A stretch of 64,000 nucleotides of DNA. It comes from Ulota crispa. Taxonomy: Eukaryota > Streptophyta > Bryopsida > Orthotrichales > Orthotrichaceae. The notes beneath the pieces were generated by a model, which saw nothing but the letters and a program-made list of their open reading frames with translations, had not been told where the DNA came from and did not search any database. This document shows positions 35,374-47,544 of the stretch, piece after piece. The stretch's first letter is position 1. Each line of letters opens with the position of its first letter. Both the position numbers and the translations under genes were made by a program. The stretch covers positions 22,391,167 to 22,455,166 of the forward strand of contig OY987246.1 of the NCBI GenBank assembly GCA_963920765.1. Direction: 5' to 3'.

Positions 35374-36293
35374 CCCCTAAAGGACCAATATCCCTTCAAG
35401 GGACAAATGGGATTTTGGGCATGTACCTATGGCTAATCTACTTTTTGTGAATTTTTGAAACTTATATTGAAGGTGGGGAATTCAAAGATCTACATGGGCA
35501 TCTAATTTTTTCTTCATTTTGACATTTGATGAAGAAGTTATGCATGAACTTATGAAAAATAGTGCTCAAGGGGCAGCCAAAAACTTCTTTAAAAATTTCA
35601 TTTTTTTCAAATAAAAATCTGAAATAGGTTCTATAGACTTATATAGAAGTGGAGAGCTTTGAATCATTCAATTTTGATAAATGAGATGAAAGTTATGAGG
35701 AGTTTTTGTTTGCGGGCAGTTCTAGATTCTCTACTCTAAAGTAAACTTTGAAGTCCTTTATTTTACTCAATTTTCAATATTTTGAAAAAAAAACAAAACC
35801 AAAGGATGTAGATTGTTTACCACAACATTATAACCATTGGTATTTGCATTTTTCATTTTAATAATTAAATTCTTAACAATTTAGTGTTTTGACTCATTCT
35901 CTACTTCTTTTTACTTACTATTTTTTTCCATGTTTTCTATAGTTCCAATTGATTTGAAAATTCTCCCACACATACCTAACTTGGTCTCCTACATGGGAAA
36001 AATAAACCTCAACTTTGTGTAGAGTAATTTTTTGCTCTAAGAGTGGTCAAAGCCTTCTAAAATTTTTGGGCAACAGCAAAAAAAACTCATTTCCGCAATT
36101 CAAATGTAAATATCTCACTCATTTTTGTGTAGATTGAGCTGAATTTTGTACTACATGTACCTCATGTAGTCTACTATAAGATCTTACGGTTGAATTCTTG
36201 TAAAAAACTTTTTTTCTTACCATTGTACTTGCTTCCCAAAAGTGGCAAATTTTCTGTGTTTTTCACATAAAAAATAGCTTGGTCCTTTAGGGG
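35374..36293. mobile_element. TTAA-type element, long class copy 2 (920 bp)
   Basis: TTAA both sides (35370-35373, 36294-36297). Termini CCCCTAAAGGACCAA and its inverse TTGGTCCTTTAGGGG are near-perfect over 15 bases. The interior begins 'gggacaaatgggattttgggca', matching the opposite end of 49507-50425. Non-coding. Confidence 0.92.
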
Positions 36294-36297
36294 TTAA

Positions 36298-38520
36298 TAG
36301 AGACTTTCAGGGGTTTCCGTGGTGATCGTGAATTGTGACGAGTCATTTCAGTTGCTGCCTACTTTTCAGTGGCTCTAGATAGTGGGTACTTGGCTGGTGC
36401 TTCAGTTGAAGTCTGGGCCAAAGGCAGGGCTTCCATGTGCTGGTGGAGCGCATTCGAGACGTTTACCTTTACCAGAGTACGGCAAGTGTTTTGCCATATT
36501 GGCAAAGCAAAACAACCAATCACTTCCGTATTTCCATGTGAGTAGGGAAAAAGCAAGCAAAAAACAGCGGAGAAAGACAAGCAAAGGACAAGGGAAAAAC
36601 AAGTTGAGAAGTAGGGTAGAAACATTTGGAGAAGTGGGATTACCTTGATGGTGGAGATGTTTCAAACCGCCCATGGCGGCTCCTTCTAGCCCCTAGTGGC
36701 CTTCACAGAAGATGTTTACTTCACCCTTAATGGAAGGGTCTACTAGGCTACAACCATGGATTTTCTATGGAATTACAATCACCTTCTTAAAATTTATTTT
36801 GGCACTATAAGTATCATTAGAATTTAATATTGTAATTTTAGTAAAAGAAGGTATGTGCATTCTACTTCTACACGTCAAAAAATTGTTTGGAGATTTTGGT
36901 GAGTTTTTGATATCATTGTAATTTTTTGTAATGAATGCTAAAGAAATTCATATCAATTACACAATGTTTTCTACCATGGATGTAAATCACAATAAAATCA
37001 CTGCCGGGGAATTTTTCTTACCATGTTAGTAAAATTCAAAAAAATAACTATCCCATGGAAATAGGTATTTAACTTTTGACAATAAAATAATAATTCAAAA
37101 ATTATAATTTTCCACAAACCTAAAGTATAGAAGAAACTATATTTGGTAAACTTTCTATTGCTAATTACTCTCAAACTTGAAAGACATCAATTTAATGGCT
37201 TATACTAGGTTTTGGTAAAAATGTTCCCCAAAACTTAAAACTTGTTACACGGTGGTGCATTTTTGCTACTCAATTGGCAACCTACTTGTGAATATTGTGC
37301 ATGCAAAATCTATCCTTATGAATACACTCAATTGCATTATCTATGTCCAAAAAGTATCTTGACTAAGAAAAAATGTTATTCTATTATCCATAGCAATATT
37401 TAGTCATCCAAAAGCCACAAAATGGCCTCTACGATGTTCAAAGGTTAATCCAAAAGGATTGAAGGGTGAATGTTGAGATTCTTAAAAACAATTTGAACGC
37501 AGACCCAACTTTTTGATCCTGCAATTGGAAGTTTCTATTTAGAATAGACGTGGATTGTTTTTCAAGGAAAATGAGACTCCATAGAAATTTGATCTATGGG
37601 TAATTGGGTATACTAATGTCTAATTTACTCTTCCCATCTCCTCGTGGGCAAGTTGGATAGCAAGAAAACAAATTGTATAGTTTAATCCGAACATATGTCA
37701 TGGATTCTCTACTAAATACAAAAAAATAGCATGAACTTCCCCAAATTGTGAGAAAAATTCGGATGTTCTTAATCTTATTCTTAAGACTAAGAAAACGGCA
37801 GGTTTATCATGCCAAAATGCCTCTAGAAAATTCGATTTTCGTGGAGGTTGGAACCCCCCTACTGGGCTCTAGTCGTAGAGTTTTGTTTTTTTGTTTTTTA
37901 ATAGTTGAGCAACTCGCACCCAACACATACAGTAGAATGCACGCACTTAAGGAAAAAAAATGAATAGAATCATCTATGCCTGTGCATGTTCATCATAAGA
38001 TGAGCTCATACTAGAAAAAAATTCTTGGATTTTGGCGCACCTAATGTTTCTTTGTAAGGATTTTGGCATTTTCATTCATTTCTTCTCCCAATTTTTTCTA
38101 GTGCCAAGGGCCAACATAGCTTGTGCCAAAATGAGGTAAGACTGTGGCAAAGATTTGCTAACAAAATAATTCCAACTCTATTGCACATAACCAATGAAAA
38201 ACTCACTGCTATATTTATTTTATTTTGGACAACCCCAAATGGTTAAGGTTAGATGACATGCCATTGTGTGGGGGAAGTACTGGAAAATTTCAATTTTTTT
38301 ACAAACATGGGACAAAATAATAATTTGTCCCCTTTATTGGGGTTGGTTAGTTTCATCCTTCTCTAGTTTTAGACTAAATGAGGGCTTTGAATCTAACTAT
38401 GAGTTTGAAATTCTTATACTCAATCTCTTGATAATAAGCTTACTTCTTTTACTAGTGAAAATGTAAAGATTTTCCACCTTGCCCCCACAAAATGGCATGT
38501 CATCTAGCACAACCCCAAGA
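36298..38520. other. No gene recognised
   Basis: A slightly GC-richer patch at 36360-36660 is open on both strands (88-90 codons) but has no recognisable domain. The rest, to about 38320, is AT-rich and featureless; 38320-38515 carries a diverged dispersed repeat also seen at 29500-29990. Confidence 0.45.
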
Positions 38521-38571
38521 TTTGTTTTCTTGACAAAACTTTGCCTAAATCTTACCTCAAATTATCACTAG

Positions 38572-38695
38572 CACTACAAGGAAATCATGGTTGAATCTAC
38601 AAAAAGTTGACAAAAATTGTGAACTAATCTCCACTAAGATTAGGTCACAATCTTTGCCAACTTTTTGTAGATTTGACCATGATTTCCTTGTAGTG
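38572..38695. mobile_element. CACTA-type MITE, 124 bp
   Basis: Termini CACTACAAGGAAATCATGGT and the inverse are perfect over 20 bases, and TAG flanks both sides (38569-38571, 38696-38698). It interrupts a dispersed repeat also present near 32270. Confidence 0.93.
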
Positions 38696-39124
38696 TAGAT
38701 ATTGTTACACTAAAAAATAGGGTAAAAAAGTGGATGAAATTACCCAAACCCTCTCAAAGCAAATATCAAGGTTGCCAAAATCTAGATGAGAATAACTAAT
38801 ATTAGTAAGTTTTACAAATGAACGTGCACACATTGTTGATTCGATCTAATTTATCCAATTTCATTTATCCAATTTTTTCTTAGTTGCTTGCATTCTTGGG
38901 TGCAAGTCGCTCTACCTTGGCTCAGTCTACTGCACATACGTCGATGTGGGGCCGGGGTTGAAAACCTCAGATATTTTCACAAAGAAGGGTAATGGTAATA
39001 ATTTGTCCCCTATATTTGTATTGTTCAATTGTATCTTCCTCCATGCTCTAGATTAATGAATTGTCTCTGATTTCAAAAATGAATTCAAAACTCCCTATTT
39101 CAATCACTAGATGGCAATAGTTAA

Positions 39125-40048
39125 CCTTTTAGTGCCCGGTTGACCATTTTTGGGTTGATTTTGGTACTCCGTGGTTCCTATCATCTTTGTTCTATTTAGT
39201 TTGGAAAAACACAGAATGTAACAGAGTTGGAGGCTCAATTTGTGCTCCTACTAGAACAAATTTCAAAGCAAGGCATAAAGAAACATGGTGGCTATGCGTG
39301 TTTTAGATATGAAGCTGGGAATCTCATACAGGTGTAACAAATGAAATACTAATTCAGTGCAATTGTGACGTGGCCCCAAAGCCCACATATTGCATCCAAA
39401 GTATCCAATGCTATCTCTCTAGTAGTTGTGCAAAAGATGCATGGTTTATTTAGAAGTTCTACATATGGCGTATTTCAGCTATAACATTGCGTATTCCATG
39501 AAATCTTAGGCTCCAAAGATTTGCAATGCTAAATGTGGGACCTTGTACCTCAAATGACACCTAATGTAGATGATATTGACCAATCGGATTTTGTGGAAAC
39601 ATGTTCTATGCATGCTGTATTCAATCGTATGTGTGGCCACGTTTGTATTCTTCCAATGCTCAATTTCACAAATCATGCTGTGAAATGCACATATTGACTT
39701 GAATTTTGTATTTTTTTATAGAAGTGGAGTAACCTAGAATGGGGCAACAGCCTCTACGAATTTCACCACTATCAAAAGTTTCAATTGCACGATTGACACT
39801 AATTAGTTAAAGTGTCTCACGTTTTTGCACAAGAATTTTTTTTGGATTATCAAACTTCTCACAATCCTCACATGGAATCCTTCCAATAGATCAAACTTTT
39901 TTTTTGATATTCATGTTGCCAAAGTTTATAGCTTTGATATATCCGGTCTGATCTGATTTTAAAATCACAAATTTTGTCTTTGAATGCGATTTACAGACCG
40001 TATAGTGAAAGTTTGAGGTGCCTCAAATGGTTGACGGGCACTCAAGGG
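39125..40048. mobile_element. TTAA-type element, 924 bp, GTGCCCG subfamily
   Basis: TTAA both sides (39121-39124, 40049-40052). Left terminus CCTTTTAGTGCCCGGTTGACC, inverse of right terminus CCCTTGAGTGCCCGTCAACC. No coding capacity. Confidence 0.85.
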
Positions 40049-40079
40049 TTAAACTCTCACATTTTTCTGGCAAGTGCGA

Positions 40080-40700
40080 AACCTGAGGTTTTCCAGCCCG
40101 ACCCCACATTGACGTATGTGCAGCAGACTGAGCCCTCTACCCTGACCAAAACAAAAACAAAGAACCCTGCCCTAAAATTGGAGAGGAAGTTTGGAAACGG
40201 ACGACACATACGCCAGCAGCAGGTTGGTCGAAACCCCTGACCATCTGACGTGGCAGCCACGCTCGCCATGACGGACGTGCAAAATTAGTCGTGCGGCATA
40301 CGTCGTCACGTCGTCGCCATGTCGGCATCCATCTCGCTCAGACCCAGGGGTCGATGCGACGTTCGACTCGAGTGCTCCACGGCGAACCAGCGCCGGAATC
40401 TCAACCAAATCCCCGGACCGCGTTCTACAAAATACTTGCCACATTCAGAATTTCCATTGTCAATTTACTATTGCAAAGGAAAAAGTGAACAGGAAATCTT
40501 GAACCGCCGCCCTCCCGGAGTCCCAGCGGATCCAGCACCTCCGCAAGGAAATGTTTATGGAAATGCTGGCTCCTCCAGTCACCGTTGCAGGCAATAAATA
40601 GCAGTCCTCCGCCCATTCGCCACGTGTCCTGCAGAATCTACGCACGCAGAAGGAAACTCCTCACAATCTGGTCAGGAATGCTGCCTTCCAGATTCGACTT
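40080..40700. other. GC-rich island, possible exons, function unknown
   Basis: Open frames on both strands of 60-92 codons. No domain recognised. It directly follows a TTAA element, as does part of the similar 'ctaccctgaccaaaac' sequence near 34419. Confidence 0.25.
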
Positions 40701-40734
40701 CCACTGCGGCATTGGCACTGCCTAATCATTCCTG

Positions 40735-41153
40735 TAAGGTAACAGCACCCATACATGAGCAGTCCCCAAAGAGGAGCCCTATTTTTGAGCTGTTCATCAT
40801 TCATTGTGAACCCAAAGTGGAGCAGTGAATATCCCTTGCACAAGAAAATCTTGCCACATGTCAATTGCTAAGTTGTTGTGAGATAGTTGGGATTGAGACC
40901 GTCAAGCACATGTATAGGAACACATCAAAGCAGCTTCAAGGGTAATTTAGAGTTGCTAATAGAGACCTATGAGCTGCAATTTTGCTGTTTAATATAAAAT
41001 AATCTACAATACTTTTTTCCACAAAAATTACATTTCATGATAACTTGTTGAAAGGTTAACCCTAAAAAAAACCCTGAATTTTCCGAGACTCTGAAGTGTA
41101 AACCCTTAAACACCTTAAACGCTCAGGTCAGGTATAGGTGCGGTTACCGTACA
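40735..41153. repeat. TAAGGTAAC-family dispersed element, copy B (uninterrupted)
   Basis: Left end TAAGGTAACAGCACCCATAC, right end GGTATAGGTGCGGTTACCGTA. It carries the empty site 'agagttgctaat' corresponding to the insertion in copy A. Confidence 0.8.
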
Positions 41154-41255
41154 ATCAGCTGGTGGCTACGAACTGGATCGGTGTCCACATAGATTGTGGG
41201 GAAGCCTTGATGTCGATCACAGAGCTTTTTCTATGGGAATGTTCGACACAATCTC

Positions 41256-41963
41256 AGAGCATCTCTAACCACAGCAACAGATTGGGGAGAGATTTGGATG
41301 AAAAGGACACAATCAATCTGTAGTATTGTCCTTGGCACACCAAAAATTGTAGTTTTCTTATGCACAACAACTCTTTAAAATAATATCTTTCTTCTGCAAA
41401 AATAGGTTGAATAATTAACAATGGAGATTGAGAATCTATTATTTTGCTGTTGCAAACAAGGAAATTTGTCATTGATTGAATGTAAATTCACCGGGTTGGA
41501 TGGGTGAGGAAAATAAGTGGTCAACATTGAAAACCAAAAACATTACAAGTAGTCACACCTTCTTTGTGATTGAAACTTCCGTGAAGATTGAGAATCGGTT
41601 GAGTAAAAATAGGAGCCAATTGCAGAACTTTTCCATGAAGAAGGCATGACACTTTTTTTGTGGTGAAGAATGGAGAATGGTTATTGATTGCAAGGAACAA
41701 CTACAAGGGTAAATTACTAACAAGGAGCAGTGAAAACAAGACGGCACGAGGTGAAAAGTTCTTGCGCAAAGGCTTCTCCAACTCATTCTCCATATGTGGA
41801 CAAGAAGAAAAAAACTTCTCCATCTTCAGAGGATGGACCCCTCAATTGAGCTTGGGCAATCACTGAAACATCCTTTAAAAATTGAGAACAGGCTGGAGAA
41901 GGTGTAACTACCCCTATTTTGTATCTCAATAATGAAGTTTTTGAGATCAAGTGGAGGTGTTCT
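41256..41963. mobile_element. AGAGCATCTCC-family element, 708 bp
   Basis: Left end AGAGCATCTCTAACCAC, right end inverse AGAACACCTCCACTTG. Longer than the other copies of the family. Confidence 0.6.
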
Positions 41964-42335
41964 TACGTCATTCCTACACTACCACCTACCACATGGATGA
42001 TTCTATTCATCTTCTTCCTTCCCTGCTTGCATTCTTGAATGAATGTAGCTCGACCATCCGAAAAAAGCTTTAAAATATCCCTGATCTCGATGCTGCAAGC
42101 CCGGCCAGAGCGCAGCTCCGGTCTGAAACGATGTTGGGTGTTCGTGGAAAGTTGTATGCGAGGAAGTGCAAGGGTTCCGTTTGCAATGATCAGTGCCTAG
42201 ACTGGCGAGTCAGGGTGAAGGGATAGAGAATCTAGAGAATCTGGAGGGTATGTTCATGACACTTTCATGTGCCTGCTGCGTGCTATCAGTCGAAGTCACC
42301 GAGGTCACCAAAGTCGCCGAAGTCGTGAAGGTATA

Positions 42336-42932
42336 GGGGTTTCAGATATCTCAAAAAAATGGTGAACGAATGGTTGTGAACTAGTTTTCATGCACTAGTG
42401 AACATGAAATCACAAAAGTGAACCATCTATGAGGACCTCCAGGCTTGTTCACCCGTGAACGATGTGAAGTCTCTCCCTCCTAACTTCTCCTGCTAACTCC
42501 GCTTGTGTTCCTGTACCTCCCGCGCCTATTTGTGCTGCTACCCGCCTCTCGGATCTGGCTCTGCATCTCTGGCTTTAGCTTCGCGCCTCTAGACAGTTTG
42601 GATGCAGAGTTGATTGCGAGGTCAAGGTCATTCTAGGAATCGCAATGCGTGAAAAGCTACGATGGTGGAGCTAAAGAGATCCTAATTAGAAGCAAACAAT
42701 TGTGAAGCCAAAGGGTTCTAGATTAGAAGCGACAATGGTGGAGTTCAAGGGATCCAGATTAGCTTACGAGATTGGTGATTGTGGACAAAGTTAAAAAGGT
42801 GGTGAGTAGTTCATTACAATTTGGATATTTGAATGCGTGAACGCTAGGACATGAATGGTGGCTTGACTAACTTGTTCACCAATTTCATTCACGTGAACAA
42901 AATTGCTAGTGAACGGCATATTTGAAACCCCC
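42336..42932. mobile_element. Inverted-repeat element with GGGGTTTCA termini
   Basis: Left end GGGGTTTCAGATAT, right end ATATTTGAAACCCCC; subterminal CACTAGTGAAC and GCTAGTGAACG motifs face each other. TA precedes and follows the ends. Confidence 0.6.
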
Positions 42933-43150
42933 TAATACATCCTTCAGATTGACTGAAAACAACATTCTAATTTGCGTGGAAAATTCTAAGATTCTACCGA
43001 GCTAAGATCCGCGTTCGCAGTTGCTACAAGCATTGCCCCGGCCACTTTGCCACGCAGCGTGCCATTCTTCAATTGTGGGCAAGCCCAGCACTGTGAAGCC
43101 ACCCACTTAGAACATGGCAATGGCTACGGCATGAGGGAAGGACTAAATAA

Positions 43151-43408
43151 AGGCCATTTTATACTTGGGGCAGGGCCAGATTGTGGGTTGGCCTGATTGA
43201 GGGGCCTTCTAGCCTTCAATCCGGCCCCAAGCCATGCATCCAACCCAACCATGTATAAAGTCACTAGGGCCCAATGGTAAGTTTTGGGAACTTTGGGAAC
43301 TTCATTGGGAACTTTGGGAACTTCATTGGGAATGTTGGGAACATCATATTATAATATTGAATGAAAATTTTAACTTTTTTTTTTGAAAAAAAAAGTTGAA
43401 GCTTTCTT

Positions 43409-43441
<33 letters not shown>

Positions 43442-43736
43442 CCGAATTTTTGAATTTTTTGAATTTTTTGGATTTTTTTTTTTGAATTTTTTTTAGCTCA
43501 ATCCGGCCCAAGTTTGGAGTTCAAACCACCTAAAACCTTGTCCCGATTTCATGACTTGGGCCCAAAGCTTTGGTGCCAAAATAGTGCCAACTAGGATCCC
43601 ACCTAAGATAATTGTAGTTTCGGCACAGCTCAAGTATAAAGCCTTTGGGCCCGATTTGGAAGAACCGAGCAATCCTATTGGTTGAAATTTGAAGACTTTA
43701 GGCCGACCCTCAAGGCCCCAAGTATAAAGTGGCCCT
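43151..43736. mobile_element. MITE with AGGCCATTTTATACTTGG termini
   Basis: Left end AGGCCATTTTATACTTGGGG, right end inverse AGGGCCACTTTATACTTGGG. It contains short GGGAACTTTGGGAACTTCATT repeats (43278-43340), a poly-T run (43411-43440) and 'gaattttttgaatttttt'; this interior recurs inverted at 48770-49015. Confidence 0.75.
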
Positions 43737-44039
43737 AAGGGCGTCTTCATGGCATTATCAATTCAGCACTTTCACCAATTCATCAAATACATTACTATCT
43801 TTTTTCTGATGTAAAACTGGAATTTGTGATTAAAATCATTGAAAGTCTAAGATAAACTCTTTAAATAAAAATAATAATATATGGAATTGAAAGTCAAACT
43901 ATAAAAAATAAAAATAAAACCCTTTGAAAGAAATTTAAGAACAAGCGAGATGGTAATTCATGTCTTAGAGGGAGAATTTGTGGTAATGGCATTTAAATTT
44001 GGTGTGAGATTACCATGAATTGTCTTTTTAACCCTTTAA

Positions 44040-44685
44040 CCCCAAAGTGACATTGCATTTCCAGGGCTTCTAGGAATTTTCTCCAATTTGAAATAAAAGT
44101 CAATATTTTGATAAGTTGTATCAATTCTTTTTGAATTGTAACCGTATAAAATCAAACTAGACATGTTAGAGATCACATTAGAAAAAAAAACACAACAATA
44201 TCTCTTATGGATTGAAAGATTATAATGTTTGATTATGAGCAAGTTAAAATTGTGAAAGTGATTTGAAGGCTTTCAATCTTCTTTTCACATGTCGAATCTA
44301 AAAAGTCAGTAACCAAAAAAATATGAGGTTAAAAAGCCTAACATGTATAACCCCAATCAATTTATGACTTCTCAAAATCTACTCTACAATTCTTTTAAGT
44401 GAATTTCTAATGTGATTTTTTCTCAAAGATCTAGTGTATTTGAGGCTCATTCCCAAGAGCCCTCAACATTACATAAAGCCAAGATTGCAATGAACACCCG
44501 TGCACAAAATCTTGAATAGAAAAATCATAATTAATCATTTGCAAAATCAAATTGTTGAAGCTAAAACTAAACTTCAAAAAGAAATTTTCAAAAATATAAT
44601 CTACTAAAAATAGTAATTTGGTTAGGTTTAATCTAACCTCAAAAATTGGTCGAGGACAATTTTTGTCCCCAATGACGCTTTGGGG
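44040..44685. mobile_element. TTAA-type element, 646 bp
   Basis: TTAA both sides (44036-44039, 44686-44689). Left terminus CCCCAAAGTGACATTGC, inverse of right terminus CCCCAAAGCGTCATTGG. Non-coding. Confidence 0.85.
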
Positions 44686-45312
44686 TTAAAGCATGGTTTG
44701 CTGTAATGCTTGTATTTCGGCTTGCTTTTAATGGGTTTTATTTTGATTATCCAGTTTCCAATTCCATGTTTTAGTTTGTATATTTTAATAGTTTTTTTAG
44801 GCATTCAGTGACAAAAATCACAAATCCTAATTCTACACCAAGAAAAGATTGTAAAGTATATGGTGAATCATTTAGAGTGCTTGATTGACAATGCTCTTAA
44901 TCCGATTAGGATGAGGATATGTTAATAAGCCTATATTCATTCAAATGAGAGAATGGGGACCTCTCAAAATAACCATATTGATTTAGGTTGACGCTCAACT
45001 AAGAGCACCAACTTTCATTACGATGACAATTTTCATTAAAATGAGAGTATGAATTTGACTATTTAACTTGAATCAAGTTGAATTGACCTAAAACCTTTCA
45101 ATCTTAGGTCAATCAACCTAAAACCTTTCAATTCAGCTTGAATTGTTCTTTTAAATTTCAATCAAATTCCCTCTCATATTCATGGGAATCTCTCAAAAAA
45201 ATGAAAAGAAGGTACTAGGATCTCTCATTTCACTAGAAAACTCTCATTTTAATGAATATAGGGTTTAATGGTGTAGTGGAAGTGGGTTTAAGCGTAAACA
45301 AAGAAACATTAG

Positions 45313-46697
45313 AGGATAAATGAGCTCAAGAGAAATTCCCCATTGGGAAGTGGTTGGAGGGGTCAAAAGCATTTACAGTGAGACTTCCCATAATGCAAAT
45401 TCCCTATTTGCATAATAAATTGTATTTCTTAAACTGCATACTTCCTATGTGCATAAAATGTGTTGCAATAACCAAGGATGGAGTTATTTTTGTCATAGTG
45501 GGACCACTTGTAAAATGCAACTTAATCTCATTGGTGTCTTTTTTTATCAATTAGTATTGATGGAAAACAGTCATCTATAACTGATTTTTTAAATGAGCCA
45601 CCTACCATTTGTACATCATGTAGACATGCACATGTTGAAATAAATGACTTGTGGCACTTGAATCTCTTTGTGTGCATATCATAGAAATACACTCCCCATT
45701 GTTCCCATGCAATAAGAGAGGTTTCACCTTAAATATAATGTCCTTTTTCAAATAAAAAGAGACTAATCCCCTATACCTGCTTACAAGAACTTCATGAGAA
45801 TAATTTCTTTTTACAATATCATATGTTTTTTGTTTGATGAGCGTCCTTGTTTGATTGGGAATTGTAGTCCTAGTATATTCTTGTGTCCCACTAAAGGTCC
45901 TTGCATTTGTCATTGTCGTGTTATAATAGTGTTTTCCATCATCAATCCTTTTGTTATGTACAATGGTACACTTGAGTAATTCACATAAGGTAGAGACACT
46001 TGTGTAGGTACCTTACCTATGCTTCTCTTACCTAAATAAATAGGGTGGTTTGTCAAGGTTGGGAGGTCTTCTCTTGAGCTCATTTTTCCTCTAATGATTG
46101 GCTCCAATTTGGTTGCAAAGTAAAACACAAAGCTCACAACCCCAACACAAGAGCAATCCTTGCTAGCACTAGGTTGCTATACAAGTCCAATTGACAAATG
46201 CAATCATTAGAGGATATTTGAGCTCAAGAGAAGGCCTCCCAATCTTGACACACTACCATATTTATTTAGGTAGGAGAAGCATAGATAAGGTATCTACACA
46301 AGGGTCTCTACCTTGTGTAAATTACTCAAATGTACCATGCTACATGACCAAAGGGTTTGATGATGGAAACAATATTATAACATGACAATGACAAATGCAA
46401 GAACCTCTAGTGTGTACCATTTTGGTCATTACTAACTAAAGAAGTCATTGTTTACTTTTAATAAACTTAAATGGTACTCATGGAAAGCTCAATTGGGTAC
46501 AACATGGCTAATTTACTCATGCATGATTAGAACCCACCTACTCCCATCCCTCCTTATTGTCCTTACAAACTACAAGTTACAAGCAAATATAGGGGATTAG
46601 TCTTGTATGATATGAAAAAGGACACTAAATTTTTGTACTTTTGACCCCTCCAACCGCTTCCCATAGGGGCCTTCTCTTGAGGTCAAATATCCTCTAA
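45313..46697. mobile_element. Large fold-back element, about 1.4 kb
   Basis: Outer arms 'gaggataaatgagctcaagag' (45313) and inverse of 'ctcttgaggtcaaatatcctc' (46674) share 'tggttggaggggtcaaaag'. Inner arms 45887-46137 and 46192-46416 pair for over 200 bp. Both inner arms are open in the same translated frame (each encodes SSRE.LP.LT...IYLG.RSI.KV). Confidence 0.75.
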
Positions 46698-46974
46698 CTA
46701 GTGGACCCTTGTACCCACCGTTCCGGCGGAGGGCCATCACGGGAGGGGTTCTTGCAAAAACATCAACATGACCTTCCTCATAATCACCTTCTTTAGGCTT
46801 CTTCTCCTTTCCGTTACAATGAGCTTACTTGTACTGTGCCTACTTACGCGCTTTGCCTCCTTCTCTAAGAGTCCACCCCCTATTCTCGTGTATACCCCAT
46901 CCCCAAGGACAATCATAACTGCCACGTAACCATAGAAATAAGAATAACTGCCATTTAATCTTCTTGGAGCAACA

Positions 46975-47078
46975 CCCAACTACCCAACTAATAAAGATTT
47001 TATTCTATTACAAACACTCAACTACCCAACTAATAAAGATTTTATTCTATTACAAACACCCAACTACCCAACTAATGA
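46975..47078. repeat. 42-bp tandem repeat, about 2.4 copies
   Basis: Unit CAACTACCCAACTAATAAAG plus ATTTTATTCTATTACAAACAC, nearly identical between copies. It overlaps no gene. Confidence 0.9.
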
Positions 47079-47316
47079 AACCAAGCCTATTATTAGTATA
47101 GATGTGATTCTTTTATAGTTCCTTCTACAAGTTTTCCATCCCTACTAGAACCCTTTGACTACAAGTTCTCAAGTCCCTAGCAACTCCAAAGCGAACTCCG
47201 ACTTGGAACCAAAAAGTCCTCAAAATGACCCATACAAAAATTGCACAAGTAACCAGGTCCTTCTTTAATTCCGGGGCCCTTATTTGGGCCGAGACTAAGA
47301 AGTTAGGATGCATTAA

Positions 47317-47540
47317 CTCCTAAAGGGCCCTTGGGCTCTAGAACTACGATACCAAATACGGTTGCAACCAGTATTCAAAAATTTGAATCAGGTGGATATT
47401 AAGTGTTACAATCATATACATTGAAAGGTTGAGTGATGGTGGGTACATAAACAAATTTGAAAAGCCCTGAAAGTAGCTCAAATACGTCTGTACATACAGT
47501 CATACATACGGCCGCAAAGGGCGTTCGGGCCCTTCAGGGG
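47317..47540. mobile_element. TTAA-type short element, 224 bp, GGGCCC subfamily
   Basis: TTAA both sides (47313-47316, 47541-47544). Termini CTCCTAAAGGGCCCTTGG and inverse CCCCTGAAGGGCCCGAAC. Full-length relative of the truncated copy at 8689-8870. Confidence 0.88.
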
Positions 47541-47544
47541 TTAA

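Noticed and set aside
45313-46697. Possible LTR retrotransposon
   Set aside because: The terminal similarity is inverted, not direct, and there is no primer-binding site, gag or pol sequence.
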